64,000 nt of DNA from Chromatiaceae bacterium (GTDB lineage Bacteria; Pseudomonadota; Gammaproteobacteria; Chromatiales; Chromatiaceae). The notes under the pieces were generated by a model. The model saw only the letters and a list, made by a program, of their open reading frames with translations, was not told the origin of the DNA and did no database searches. A program made the translations under genes and the position numbers. The first letter of the stretch is position 1, and each line of letters begins with the position of its first letter. The stretch is taken from NCBI GenBank assembly GCA_013426805.1, contig JACDZG010000014.1, positions 23,495-87,494 of the forward strand. The letters run 5' to 3'. Below, one piece after another: positions 8,519-18,376 of this stretch.

Positions 8519-11005
8519 ATGGTGTCAAGAGCGTCGGTCGAATCGAATAAGCACCTCATTGCCGTCCTGGGGATGCATCGCAGCGGTACGAGTACAATGG
8601 CTCGCGCGCTCATGGTTCTGGGCGTCGAACTTGGCAACAATCTCATGCCTGCGCTCGCCGGAAATAATAGCAAAGGCTTTTGGGAGGACATGGACGTCGC
8701 TCGCTTCAATGAAGATCTGCTTTCTCACCTCGGTGCCAAATGGGACAGTCTTAACCCCATTTTCGGCGACCGACTCAGCGAAGAATCCGTGAACCGGTTT
8801 CGGCAGCGGGCGCTTGAATTGCTTCAGAAAAAGATGCTGGATATCGATTGGTTCGGGATGAAAGATCCGCGTGTGGCGCGACTGCTGCCCTTCTGGAAAG
8901 GTGTATTTTCGGATCTCGGTCTTGATGTTCGCTACGTCTTGGTGATCAGGAATCCACTTGGTGTGGCCGCATCGCTTGCCAACCGCGATGGCTTCGCCAA
9001 GGAGAAGAGCCTGTATCTCTGGTTGCAGCACACGATCGCTTCCGTTTTGGAAACGACAGGGTTACCGCGGGCTGTGCTCGACTTCGACCGGTTGATGGCG
9101 GCACCAAGAGGCGAGCTTTCCCGGGTTGCGTCGGACCTTGGCATTATCGATCGGATAGTAGAGCCTGAACTGGTGGCCTTCTGCTCGGACTTTCTGGAGG
9201 ACAGCCTGCGTCATACCCAGTTTGATTTGCAGGACCTGGTTGACGATCCAGCAGTTCCGTGGCTGGCAACCGAGTTGTTCGAGGTGCTCACTCGCGTCTC
9301 CGGAGGAGAGTTGTCGATTGATTCAACGGCGGTGACCGCCGTCTTGCAACAGGTCTCTAACGAGATGGATCGCTTGAGTCCCGCATTGCGATTCATGGCC
9401 GAAGCCGACGCCGCAGCCTCCAGGTTGCGGGCGGACGTAGCGCAAAGCCAGGTCCAGATCGCTGCATTTCGTCAGGACTTGGTTGCATGCGACGGCCAGC
9501 TAGATCGGCTAAGCCAGGCTTTGGTCGCGCGCGATGGGCAACTTGACATGCTCGACCAACTGTTGGACGCGCGCGAGAAAGAGGTTGAACTCCTCCGTCA
9601 TTCGCTGGCCGAGGGCGAAGGGAGAATCGCGGTTCTAAGCGCCGCGGCGGCCGAGCGTGATGCGATGGCAGCGTCGACTTCCTGGCGGATCACTCGACCG
9701 CTGCGCCTCGCGGTCGGAGTGGTTCGTGGCGAACCGGCGTACCGGTCTCGCCTTCAAGGGGTATTTGGTCGCATTGGGGATACAGCGGAGGAGTCGCCGC
9801 CGAACTCGGCTTCGGTGCCATTGTCCAACACACATTCCCGCCTCGCCCCCTCCGGCCAAGAGATCTTGGCGAGTTCCTGGCCTGATCTTGCTCCGCTCGT
9901 GACCTATCCTGATCCTGCCCCGGTCGCGGCAGGCCGGCTGACCGTCATGACGGACGCGTTCGGTGCTGAGAATCTATTTGCCGGGGACTGCGCGTCCATC
10001 CTGTTCGCGATCGCCCTGGCACGGCATCGAGGGCTTCGTCTACGTTTGGTGACGCGCAACGCGCCTCCCGAGCCCGCACATTTTGGGGCAGTCTTGGCGG
10101 CGCACGGCATTGCCTATACGGAAAACCTCGAGTTCGAATACGCTCCAGCCCAGGTGGATGCCCGGGGGCTTGCTGTCGCTGACAATGATCTCGTGCTGAC
10201 GACATCGTACGCGACGACGTGGGCCGCGCTAAAGAACTTCGATCCCTCGCACGTTATTTACCTGGTGCAGGACGATGAGCGCCTTTATCATCCCGCGGGT
10301 GATCAGCAAATCCGTTGCCGTGAAGCACTTTGCGACCACCGCTTGCGTTTCATTGTCAGCACTCCGGCCCTCTACAATTCTTTGGTCTCTGCAGGGATGG
10401 CCGGCGTGGCGGCTAACGGCCTCGCCTTTGAGTTGGCCTTTCCGTCGACGCTTTACTATAGAGAGCCTAAGCCCGCAGCACGTAAACGTAGATTTGTCTT
10501 CTACGCGCGACCTCACCAGCCGCAGGATCTGTTCTTGCGTGGTCTGGAGGCCGTCGTCGGCGCGATGGAGAGCGGTTTTTTGCCACCGGAACAGTGGGAC
10601 CTTCATTTCGTTGGCGAAGACCTTCCCAAGATTGAACTCCCGGGAGGTCTCAGGCCGGGCGTTTCCGACCGTTTACCATTGAGTATGTATGGTCAATTGA
10701 TTCGCCAAGTCGATGTCGGGTTGTCGTTAACCTCTACCCCTCGCCCGAGCTATCCATCATTAGCTCTCGCCGCGAGCGGAGCTGTCGTGGTCACCAATCG
10801 CTACGGACTCAAGCAATCACTCGTCGACTACTGCGCCAATATCCTATGTGTCGATCCTTCTCTGGAAGATCTCGTCATGGCTTTAGGTAACGCCACACAA
10901 TTGGCGGTTGATGAGCCCAAGCGGCAGTCGAACTATGCAAACGCACGTATTCAGCGGGATTGGGACGCAGCGTTTGCGCCGGTGCTTAACGCGCTAGCGC
11001 GCTAG
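8519..11005 (+). CDS. Sulfotransferase-like domain fused through a coiled coil to a WsaF-like glycosyltransferase
   Basis: An 828-residue fusion. Residues about 10-240 look like a PAPS-dependent sulfotransferase: the 5'-phosphosulfate loop LGMHRSGTSTMAR, KDPRVARLLPFW and a YVLVIRNP 3'-phosphate-binding strand. Residues about 290-380 are heptad-rich and predict a coiled coil, followed by the STSWRITRPLR motif common in polysaccharide glycosyltransferases. Residues about 470-828 resemble WsaF-type GT4 rhamnosyltransferases (LVQDDERLYHPAG, RFVFYARPHQPQD, GLSLTSTPRPSYPSLALAASG). It probably elongates or modifies a sulfated or capped glycan. The gene starts 7 bp after the Wzt-C-like gene and ends 8 bp before the next, so it is in an operon. 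The acceptor is unknown. Confidence 0.7.
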   Translation: MVSRASVESNKHLIAVLGMHRSGTSTMARALMVLGVELGNNLMPALAGNNSKGFWEDMDVARFNEDLLSHLGAKWDSLNPIFGDRLSEESVNRFRQRALELLQKKMLDIDWFGMKDPRVARLLPFWKGVFSDLGLDVRYVLVIRNPLGVAASLANRDGFAKEKSLYLWLQHTIASVLETTGLPRAVLDFDRLMAAPRGELSRVASDLGIIDRIVEPELVAFCSDFLEDSLRHTQFDLQDLVDDPAVPWLATELFEVLTRVSGGELSIDSTAVTAVLQQVSNEMDRLSPALRFMAEADAAASRLRADVAQSQVQIAAFRQDLVACDGQLDRLSQALVARDGQLDMLDQLLDAREKEVELLRHSLAEGEGRIAVLSAAAAERDAMAASTSWRITRPLRLAVGVVRGEPAYRSRLQGVFGRIGDTAEESPPNSASVPLSNTHSRLAPSGQEILASSWPDLAPLVTYPDPAPVAAGRLTVMTDAFGAENLFAGDCASILFAIALARHRGLRLRLVTRNAPPEPAHFGAVLAAHGIAYTENLEFEYAPAQVDARGLAVADNDLVLTTSYATTWAALKNFDPSHVIYLVQDDERLYHPAGDQQIRCREALCDHRLRFIVSTPALYNSLVSAGMAGVAANGLAFELAFPSTLYYREPKPAARKRRFVFYARPHQPQDLFLRGLEAVVGAMESGFLPPEQWDLHFVGEDLPKIELPGGLRPGVSDRLPLSMYGQLIRQVDVGLSLTSTPRPSYPSLALAASGAVVVTNRYGLKQSLVDYCANILCVDPSLEDLVMALGNATQLAVDEPKRQSNYANARIQRDWDAAFAPVLNALAR

Positions 11006-11012
11006 TGCAAGC

Positions 11013-12182
11013 ATGTTCTTAATGAAGATCCCCGCTCTCGATTATGCGGACCCTAGAGCGGAAGCGCTTTCCGACCGACTGGCGCGCCTTGTGCAGGGAG
11101 CACATCACGTTGCTTATTTCTACGATCAGCCGGATACCAGCACCTTCCGTTATCGCGTTACCAACATGATTGAGTCGCTCGCGGAAACCGATACGTCTGT
11201 AGGTGCGAGTTGGTTCTCAGGTAACGAGCTGATCTACCTTGACGCTATTCTGGAGCGGGTTGACGTGATCGTCATCAGTCGCGCCAAATACTCCGTGAGT
11301 TTTGCCCAACTGGTTGCGCGCGCCCGCGCCCTGGGGAAGCGCGTGCTCTATGACATTGATGACTTGGTGTTCGATGACAGATACGTCCACTTGGTTATGA
11401 ATACCCTCGATCAGCCAATGCACGATATCGAAATGGATTTTTGGTTTGCCCGTCTGGGGCGCCATGGCGCTTTGATGAGGCTGTGTGACGGTGTCATTGT
11501 CACGAATGAGTACCTTGCCGATCGCGTGCGGGACTTCTGCGGCCTGCCGATTGCCGTCGTACAAAATTTCATGAATCGTGCTCAACTTGCCCACTCGGCG
11601 CATATCCTGGATACGAAGCGCTCATCAGGTTTTTCCCGTGATCACCGTATCCATGTTGGCTATTTCAGCGGTTCGCCAACCCACGGTCGCGATTTCGCTA
11701 TCATCGAAGACGCCATGCTGGGTCTTCTGGACTCGGACCCGCGGGTAGTATTGCGGATTGTCGGGATGTTGGAGCCTGGCCCGCGGTTCCGCCGATTCGC
11801 TCGTCGGATCGAGGTCTTTCCGCTGCAAAACATACTCAATTTGCAGCGTTTGATTGGTGAAGTAGAGATCAATGTGGTGCCGCTGCAAGACAATGCATTC
11901 ACAAACTGTAAGTCTGAACTGAAGGTGTTTGAGGCGTCAGCTGTCGGCACCATCAGCATCGCTTCTCCAAGTTTTACTCTGAGTCGAGCGATCCGGGACG
12001 GGGAAACGGGTTTCATTGCGCCGGCTCATCGTTGGCCTCAGGTGCTCTCTCTCGCGATCGAGCGATTTGAAACCTATCCAAAGATGGCTATGGCGGCGGC
12101 GGAGTCGGCCTTGTGCCGCTATGTACCTGAGACCCAGAGTCGGGACTTGATCGATGCCTTGTTCGGCGACGGTTGGGCGTGA
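11013..12182 (+). CDS. Glycosyltransferase (GT4-like), first of a tandem pair
   Basis: A 389-residue cytoplasmic glycosyltransferase-like protein. The first half includes STFRYRVTNMIESLAE and a YDIDDLVFD motif typical of family 1/4-related transferases that start with 'YxxDDD'; the second half has YFSGSPTHGRDF and the donor-binding segment FEASAVGTISIASPS. It starts 8 bp after the sulfotransferase fusion. The ATG at 11013 is chosen because the paralogue at 12221 begins at the equivalent residue (MFL, then a PA/PALDYxDP run). Its sugar donor and acceptor cannot be read from sequence. Confidence 0.75.
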   Translation: MFLMKIPALDYADPRAEALSDRLARLVQGAHHVAYFYDQPDTSTFRYRVTNMIESLAETDTSVGASWFSGNELIYLDAILERVDVIVISRAKYSVSFAQLVARARALGKRVLYDIDDLVFDDRYVHLVMNTLDQPMHDIEMDFWFARLGRHGALMRLCDGVIVTNEYLADRVRDFCGLPIAVVQNFMNRAQLAHSAHILDTKRSSGFSRDHRIHVGYFSGSPTHGRDFAIIEDAMLGLLDSDPRVVLRIVGMLEPGPRFRRFARRIEVFPLQNILNLQRLIGEVEINVVPLQDNAFTNCKSELKVFEASAVGTISIASPSFTLSRAIRDGETGFIAPAHRWPQVLSLAIERFETYPKMAMAAAESALCRYVPETQSRDLIDALFGDGWA

Positions 12183-12220
12183 TCATCACCGACCGGCGTC
12201 TTTCCTTGAGATCATGATGC

Positions 12221-13399
12221 ATGTTTTTAGCGAATCTCCCCGCTTCCGATTATTCCGACCCATCGACAAAGTCGTTCGCGGAACGTTTGGCTGAGCTTCG
12301 GCAGGGGTTGCGCAGTGTCGCGTATTTCTATCCTCGACCGAATACAGGTACCTTTCGCTATCGTGTCTTGAACATGATCGAGGCAATCGTTGCTACCGGT
12401 GCGCCCGTGGGTGCGAGTTGGTTCTTTGCCGATGAGTTTTGTCACCTTGATGCAATCCTCGCACGGACCGACGTCGTTGTCATTTGCCACGCCAAATACT
12501 CTATTGATTTTGCGCAATTAATTACGCGAGCGCGCGCTCAGGGGAAAAAGGTTCTATACGACGTCGATGACCTGGTGTTCGATAGCCGATATGTTCATCT
12601 GATCTTGAATTACCTCGATCACCCAACCCGAGAAGTCGATCTGGATTATTGGTTCGCGGATGTAGGGCGTTATGGTGCTTTGCTGAGACTGTGTGATGGG
12701 GTCATTGTCACGAATGACTATCTTGCCGAGCGCGTCCGCGAGTTCAGTCGTTTACCGACCACGGTGGTTCCCAACTTCATGAATCGCGAGCAACTTGATC
12801 ACTCGGCGCGGATTCTTGATAAAAAACGTGCTTCCGGTTTTGCTCGGGATGGCCGCATCCATGTCGGATACTTTAGCGGGTCGCCTACCCACCGTCGTGA
12901 TTTTTCGATCATTGCGGATGCGCTGACGGGTCTGATGAACAGCGATCCTCGCATTGTGCTGCGAATCGTCGGTTTCCTGGAACTCGGTAACCGGTTTGCG
13001 CGATTCGCCAATCGGGTCGAGTTCTTTCCTTTGCAGGACATACTGAATCTGCAGCGTTTGATCGGTGAGGTGGAAATCAATCTGGTTCCGCTTCAGGATA
13101 ACGCCTTCACCAATTGCAAATCCGAATTGAAAATATTCGAGGCGTCGGCTGTAGGCACCATCAGTATCGCCTCTCCAACTTTTTCCCTGCGGCGTGCAGT
13201 TCTCGACGGAACAACAGGGTTCATTGCCAGTGCTCATTGTTGGCGACAGAAGCTCGCACTCGCAATCGATCGCTTTCCGCGTTATTCGGACATGGCGATG
13301 GCGGCGGCGGACTTTGCTCTGCTCCGCTATATTCCAGAGGCTCAGGGTTCTGCCGTAGTGCGCGCTTTGTTCGGTAGCTCGACTGATGATGGTGTCTAA
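12221..13399 (+). CDS. Glycosyltransferase (GT4-like), second of a tandem pair
   Basis: A 392-residue protein aligning end to end with the gene just upstream. Long near-identical stretches include LQRLIGEVEIN, QDNAFTNCKSELK and FEASAVGTISIASP; DVDDLVFDSRYVHL matches DIDDLVFDDRYVHL. Divergence is concentrated near the N terminus and in the last 60 residues. It lies 38 bp after its twin. The arrangement shows a local gene duplication followed by divergence, so the two may add successive residues of the same repeat unit. The start ATG at 12221 parallels the twin's start. Confidence 0.75.
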   Translation: MFLANLPASDYSDPSTKSFAERLAELRQGLRSVAYFYPRPNTGTFRYRVLNMIEAIVATGAPVGASWFFADEFCHLDAILARTDVVVICHAKYSIDFAQLITRARAQGKKVLYDVDDLVFDSRYVHLILNYLDHPTREVDLDYWFADVGRYGALLRLCDGVIVTNDYLAERVREFSRLPTTVVPNFMNREQLDHSARILDKKRASGFARDGRIHVGYFSGSPTHRRDFSIIADALTGLMNSDPRIVLRIVGFLELGNRFARFANRVEFFPLQDILNLQRLIGEVEINLVPLQDNAFTNCKSELKIFEASAVGTISIASPTFSLRRAVLDGTTGFIASAHCWRQKLALAIDRFPRYSDMAMAAADFALLRYIPEAQGSAVVRALFGSSTDDGV

Positions 13400-13630
13400 A
13401 ACGAGTCTTGCTGGCGCAGTCTCTAAGATCGCTCGAGGGCCGATCCGGAACCGAGACAAAAGGTCGCCTGGGGTTATGGCCAGAGCCCGTTCGTGCGGGA
13501 GTTTTGCAGGGTGCAGGCATGGCCAATAAATTATAAAGATCGGATAAAATGCGTTTGAGGCGTTGGGGAAACGACCGGGCGAAGCGGTCAGGGGTCAAGG
13601 CGAACGACGTAGCAATCGGGATAACATCTG

Positions 13631-15787
13631 ATGAATAGCGAATCGATCGACGATATACCTTTTGTTTCTTCACCCCCGTTTAGCGAGGGGCGGGATGAGT
13701 ACGAAGCGCAGATTGCCGAGCTGAAAGCGGCTTTGGAGGATAGGGAACGACAGATTACTGAACTGCGTCGCGCCATTACCGAAATCTATCGGTCTACGAG
13801 TTGGCGACTGACGACGCCGGTTCGCGTCGCCGGAGGTGGGTTGGTACGCAAGAAGCGGGACGTTCAACTGCTATGGACTAAAGCAGGGGATACCTATCGT
13901 GTGGCACAGGATTTTCTCGACAATGAATTATCGCTCACGCGACTGAAGCGGCTGTTTCAGGTTGTGCTCGAGGAAGGCTTCGAGGGTATCAAATCGCGCG
14001 TCGGAACTCGACACCGCGCTCTCCAGTCAGTGACTCAGGCCCGGGCGGGATTGAGTGCAGCGGAAGACCAGGGTGCCTGTTCGATCACCCGTGATCCGTC
14101 CGGACATTACATGCTGACTGCGAGGGCGACAGAGTACACCTATGTGGAGCCGCAGAGGCCGCTGGACATTGATGCGCGGATCGCTCAGCTCGCGTTCGTT
14201 CCCTTTTTTTCGATTATCGTACCGGTTTACAGCACGACTCCGGAGTTGCTTGAGGCTGCCCTAGGATCTGTTACGAGTCAGTGGTACCCTCACTGGCAAC
14301 TCATCCTTGTTGACGATGCGAGCCCGTCCGAGGAGACCCGACTGCTGTTGAACGGAATTAATCATCCTCAGGTACGCGTATGGCGCCTTGCCCGGAATCA
14401 AGGGATCGCGGGAGCGACAAATGCCGGATTGGAGGTCGCTGACGGGGACTACGTCGTCTTCTTGGATCATGGCGACGAGCTGACGGTCGACTGCCTTTAC
14501 GAGCTGGCGCTTTGCATTGCGCAAGAGCGTCCTGATTATATCTACAGTGATGAGGACAAGCTTTCCGAGCTCGGGTTATTCACCGAACCTCATTTCAAGC
14601 CGGACTGGTCGCCGGATACGATGATGAGCACCATGTATACCTGCCATGTGTCATGCGTTCGTCGTGATCTTGTGAACGCCGTAGGAGGTTTACGGCCGGA
14701 GTTTGATGGGTGCCAGGATTGGGATCTGGTGTTGCGAATTACTGAGATCACAGCGCGGATCAGTCATGTTCCGAAAGTGCTGTATCATTGGCGTATCAAT
14801 CCTGCATCGACGGCCTCGGACATTGCCGCTACACCGTATGCTTCGGCCGCGTCTCAGCATGTTCGTCTGGACGCTTTGGCGCGTCGTGGTTTGTCTGGCC
14901 GGGTTGAGCCTATTCTCCAGGTCCCTGGTTACTTTCGGGTCGCGTATGATCTGATGGGATATCCGCTCATTTCCATTATCATTCCGACCAGGGATAATGA
15001 AAAGGTATTGCGACGGTGTATTGAGTCGATCCACGATCTTACTCGTTATCGAAAATTCGAGATCATTATTCTTGATAATGGTTCGGTCACCCCGGACGCA
15101 GTGGCTTACCTTCAGCAATTGGGTAAGCAGAGTGGCGTGACAGTGATCAGGTATGATGCGCCTTTCAATTTTTCGGAGTTGAATAATATCGGAGCACGCG
15201 CGGCCATTGGTGAGTTGCTTGTGTTTCTTAACGACGATACCGAAGTCCTGCAGGACGACTGGCTTGAGCGTTTGGGGGGGTATGCGCAGTTGCCCCACGT
15301 CGGGCCCGTTGGGGCGAAGCTGCTCTATCCCGGCGGTGAAGTCGTGCAACATGCGGGGGTGCTGAATCTTGAAGGCGGCCCCCATCATGCGTTCTTGAAT
15401 AGACACCGCGATGATCCGTGCTACTTCATGCGCAACTTACTGGAGTACAATTGGCTTGCAGTGACTGGTGCCTGTCTGATGGTTGAGCGAACGAAGTTTG
15501 ATATGGTGAGTGGTTTTGCCGAATCTCTGCCGGTCGCCTATAACGATATTGATCTTTGTTTGCGGCTGCGCGATGCAGGATATTTTGGCGTGGTGGTTCA
15601 GGCCGTGAGCCTGATTCATCACGAGTCCGCGTCTCGTGGTATGGATGATTGCGATCCGACTAAGGCGGCACGCCTGGCGCGGGATCGTGCGCACATGTAC
15701 GAACGAAATCCAAGGTATTTTCAATACGATCCTTTCCACAATCCAAATTTACATCCTAATGGACTGAACTTCGAGGTTTCTGCTTGA
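13631..15787 (+). CDS. Glycosyltransferase with two GT2 domains
   Basis: A 718-residue protein. Residues about 16-55 form an N-terminal coiled coil (EAQIAELKAALEDRERQI), ending in STSWRLTTPVR, the same linker motif as in the 8.5 kb fusion. Two GT-A domains follow: FSIIVPVYSTTPELLEAAL with a VDDASP strand and a DHGDELT DxD-like motif, and ISIIIPTRDNEKVLRRCI with LDNGS and LNDDTEVL. Such two-domain enzymes alternate two transfers when building polysaccharides. The 230 bp gap upstream has no recognisable feature. The last codons adjoin a decayed transposase on the other strand. Confidence 0.88.
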   Translation: MNSESIDDIPFVSSPPFSEGRDEYEAQIAELKAALEDRERQITELRRAITEIYRSTSWRLTTPVRVAGGGLVRKKRDVQLLWTKAGDTYRVAQDFLDNELSLTRLKRLFQVVLEEGFEGIKSRVGTRHRALQSVTQARAGLSAAEDQGACSITRDPSGHYMLTARATEYTYVEPQRPLDIDARIAQLAFVPFFSIIVPVYSTTPELLEAALGSVTSQWYPHWQLILVDDASPSEETRLLLNGINHPQVRVWRLARNQGIAGATNAGLEVADGDYVVFLDHGDELTVDCLYELALCIAQERPDYIYSDEDKLSELGLFTEPHFKPDWSPDTMMSTMYTCHVSCVRRDLVNAVGGLRPEFDGCQDWDLVLRITEITARISHVPKVLYHWRINPASTASDIAATPYASAASQHVRLDALARRGLSGRVEPILQVPGYFRVAYDLMGYPLISIIIPTRDNEKVLRRCIESIHDLTRYRKFEIIILDNGSVTPDAVAYLQQLGKQSGVTVIRYDAPFNFSELNNIGARAAIGELLVFLNDDTEVLQDDWLERLGGYAQLPHVGPVGAKLLYPGGEVVQHAGVLNLEGGPHHAFLNRHRDDPCYFMRNLLEYNWLAVTGACLMVERTKFDMVSGFAESLPVAYNDIDLCLRLRDAGYFGVVVQAVSLIHHESASRGMDDCDPTKAARLARDRAHMYERNPRYFQYDPFHNPNLHPNGLNFEVSA

Positions 15788-15789
15788 TG

Positions 15790-16201
15790 AGTTCCCTGGA
15801 AACCACGAACCATAAAGCGCCTGAGTTGTTGCCGGTGGACTTCGCGCAAGCGCTCCGACCACTGCGGATGGTGGGCATCGCGCCCCATGGCGGTCAGTGG
15901 CTCGATCCCGGCCTGCTCGCATGTGGCGACGTTGTCGGCGCTGAAATAGCACGTGTCGGCGACTGCTTGCTCCACCTTGGTTGACGTCCGCGGGCAGCGC
16001 CTGCAGGCGCTCCAGCATCGGCACCAGGTGCTGTTTGTCATTCACCGCTTGGGTGACCCAGGGCAGCGTCAGCTTCAGACCAGTTTCAGGTCGGCCGCGA
16101 CACCCAACGCTGATCGCACACAATAACGCGCTTGGCGAGCTCCCGTTCCGTGGCGCGCCCGGCCACGCCTTCAGCGCTGCTCGCTCAGCGCACAAGGCCA
16201 C
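15790..16201 (-). pseudogene. Remnant of an IS1182/IS4-type DDE transposase
   Basis: On the minus strand two adjacent frames together spell a central piece of a transposase: AVNDKQHLVPMLERLQALPADVNQ in one frame, then VEQAVADTCYFSADNVATCEQAG and IEPLTAMGRDAHHPQWSERL in another, with the shift near 15985. The DTCYFS...A segment is where the second catalytic Asp of such enzymes lies. Only about 110 residues of an enzyme normally over 400 long remain, so it is inactive. It separates the polysaccharide block from the metal-transport block and marks past insertion or rearrangement. I could not identify its terminal repeats. Confidence 0.75.
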
Positions 16202-16330
16202 TCCACGCTTGTCGGAAAGCGCACAGGCCTGCCCGAGCTGTCCGACTCCCGACCAGTTTCGTTATGTTATCTGGAAAATCGCGACTATCTGAGATTCAGA
16301 TTTCCTTGTATGTTTCAGAAAATTTATGTC

Positions 16331-16347
16331 ACGGCATAAAGTCTGCA
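16331..16347 (+). promoter_or_regulatory. Candidate sigma-54 promoter for the 16.4-19.2 kb ABC operon
   Basis: ACGGCATAAAGTCTGCA keeps GG-N10-GC with CGGCAT at -24 and CTGCA at -12. It ends 38 bp before the ATG at 16386. Unlike the other sigma-54 sites in this window I find no GTTC/GTAC-N6-GTAC enhancer motif within 200 bp, so the activator is uncertain. Confidence 0.5.
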
Positions 16348-16385
16348 TATGAAATAACGAAAACTGAATACAGAGTCCCTCTCCG

Positions 16386-17531
16386 ATGCGCTTTTCGCCA
16401 CTCCCGCACCGTCACCACTATCGCGTCATCGATCGTCCGCGGTGTCCGGACCACCAGGTGGATCATCTCGCCGGCAGGCGAACCGGTGCCGCCTTGCTCG
16501 CTCTGCTTCTGCTGTTCGTGGCCGGAGCGACAGCCGTTCAGGCCCGAGAGCTGACGGATATGACCGGACACGTGGTGACCATCCCTGACCCCGTCACCCG
16601 GCCCTTCGGTGCCGCGCCTCCCTTGACCGCGCTGCTCTACGCCCTGGCGCCGGACTTGGTCAGCGCGCTCAATATCCCTTTTGCCCCTGGTTCCGGTGCC
16701 TATCTGCGTTCCGGCACGACGGACCTGCCGGTGTTGGGGAGTGCCATGGGTCACGGCCAGCGCGTCAATCCGGAAGCCCTCTTGAAGATCCGGCCGGACT
16801 TGGCTCTCGCCTGGCAGAACGCCTTCTCCGATTTGGACCGGGCGGGTATCGAGGCGCCTTTTCGCGCGATCGGTGTGCCGGTGTTCTATCTGAAGCTCGA
16901 CACCCTGGACGACTGGCCGCCGGCCTTTATGTTGGCCGGGCGGATCCTTGGCCGGGAGGCGCGCGCGCGGAAACTGGCCGACTACATCCGCGATGCCCAG
17001 ACGCGGGTGGCGGCGGCCGTGTCCGGTATTCCGGAAGCGAAGCAGGTGCGGGTCTACTACGCCGAGGGTCCGGATGGTCTGGCGACCGACTGCAATACCT
17101 CATTTCATACCGAGGTCATCGCCCTGGCCGGGGCCTATAACGTCTACCGCTGTTCGTCCAAGACCATGGTCGGACAGGAGCGGGTCAGCCTGGAACAGGT
17201 CTTACTGTGGGCGCCCCAGGTGCTGCTGGTCCAGGACTCCCAGTTTGCAGCGACCGTTCGTCAGGACCCCCGTTGGGCGCAGGTGCCGGCGGTCGCCGCG
17301 GACCGGGTGATTCTGATCCCCCGGCAGCCGCTCAACTGGATTGATCGGCCGCCGTCGTTCATGCGGGCACTCGGCATCCGATGGCTTGCCAACGCGCTCT
17401 ATCCTGAACGCCTGCCATTGGACTTGGAGGCCGAGACCCGAGCCTTCTATCGGCTGTTCTTCGGGGTTGAGCCCACTCGTGCTCAATTCGAGGCACTGTT
17501 GACCGCCGCCCCCGCGAGGACCGCGCCTTGA
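16386..17531 (+). CDS. ABC transporter periplasmic substrate-binding protein, iron-complex/cobalamin type (FecB/BtuF-like)
   Basis: A 381-residue protein with a long N-terminal region and a hydrophobic segment (about residues 35-52, ALLALLLLFVAGATAVQA) followed by the mature start ELTDMTGHVVTIPD, the usual opening of the periplasmic binding protein class III fold. RVNPEALLKIRPDLALAW and RVSLEQVLLWAPQVLLV are the two lobe signatures. It delivers a metal chelate to the membrane permease encoded 4 bp inside its 3' end. A paralogue lies at 27.9-29.0 kb beside the TonB receptor. Substrate (iron, molybdate or a vanadium/metallophore complex) is not determinable from sequence. Confidence 0.85.
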   Translation: MRFSPLPHRHHYRVIDRPRCPDHQVDHLAGRRTGAALLALLLLFVAGATAVQARELTDMTGHVVTIPDPVTRPFGAAPPLTALLYALAPDLVSALNIPFAPGSGAYLRSGTTDLPVLGSAMGHGQRVNPEALLKIRPDLALAWQNAFSDLDRAGIEAPFRAIGVPVFYLKLDTLDDWPPAFMLAGRILGREARARKLADYIRDAQTRVAAAVSGIPEAKQVRVYYAEGPDGLATDCNTSFHTEVIALAGAYNVYRCSSKTMVGQERVSLEQVLLWAPQVLLVQDSQFAATVRQDPRWAQVPAVAADRVILIPRQPLNWIDRPPSFMRALGIRWLANALYPERLPLDLEAETRAFYRLFFGVEPTRAQFEALLTAAPARTAP

Positions 17532-18376
17532 ACCGTCCGGCCCAATGGCGGGCCATCGACGCGGCCGCGGACAGGGTGTCCGACACCGGCCAACCCGCGG
17601 ACTCCGAGTCATTGGTCGCCGCCGCTCCGGCCGCGGGATCGGGCCAGGGCCCGGGGTTTCATCCGTTCAGGTGGCTGCTGACACTCGCGCTGCTGCTGCC
17701 GACCGCCATGCTGTTGTCCTTATCCTATGGGCGCTTCCCGTTGACGCCGGGAGAAGTGGCGTCCACCCTGTTCGGTCTTACGGACCCGGCCGCGGAACCG
17801 GCCCGCGTCGCCCTCTTGCACAGTCTGGTCTATGACATTCGACTGCCGCGGGTGTTGGCGGCCGTGCTCATCGGCGCCGCGCTGGCCGCATCCGGCACTG
17901 CCTATCAGGCGGTGTTCGTCAATCCACTGGTCTCGCCGGGAATTCTGGGCGTGCTGGCCGGTGCCAGCTTCGGGGCCGCGTTGGGGTTGCTGGCGGCGCA
18001 GGGGTGGTGGCTGGTGCAACTCCTGACCATCGGCGGCGGGCTCGCGGCCATGCTGATCGGCGTCGGTATCGGCCGACTGTTCGGCGCCCCATCGCTGGTG
18101 ATGCTGGTGTTGGGCGGCATTTTCTCCGGCGCCCTGTTCACGGCCTTGCTGTCCCTGGCCAAGTATCTGGCCGACCCCTACGAACAGTTGCCGACCATTG
18201 TCTACTGGCTGATGGGGAGTCTCGGTCAGGTCGATGGCGCGACCTTGTGGCGGCTCGCTCCACCTATGCTCGGAGGCATCCTGGGGCTGGCGGTGCTCGG
18301 GCGCGCGCTGGATGCGCTCGCCATGGGGGACGACGCGGCGCGCTTGCGCAACGTGCGGCGCGGGTGGGGGCCATGA
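17528..18376 (+). CDS. FecCD/BtuC-type permease, truncated at the C terminus
   Basis: A 282-residue inner-membrane protein with the FecCD features LTPGEV, RLPRVLAAVLIGAALAASGTAYQAVFVNPLVSPGILGV (only the core is quoted in parts), GGIFSGALFTALLSLAKYLADPYEQLP and WLMGSLG. Family members run about 330-350 residues; this one stops shortly after ALGEE-like DALAMGDDAARLRN, where normally about 100 more residues with the last helices and the PH..R..G..HR motif follow. The stop codon overlaps the ATPase start as ATGA. The loss may be a genuine deletion, making the transporter non-functional unless another permease substitutes, or an assembly error. Confidence 0.8.
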   Translation: MNRPAQWRAIDAAADRVSDTGQPADSESLVAAAPAAGSGQGPGFHPFRWLLTLALLLPTAMLLSLSYGRFPLTPGEVASTLFGLTDPAAEPARVALLHSLVYDIRLPRVLAAVLIGAALAASGTAYQAVFVNPLVSPGILGVLAGASFGAALGLLAAQGWWLVQLLTIGGGLAAMLIGVGIGRLFGAPSLVMLVLGGIFSGALFTALLSLAKYLADPYEQLPTIVYWLMGSLGQVDGATLWRLAPPMLGGILGLAVLGRALDALAMGDDAARLRNVRRGWGP

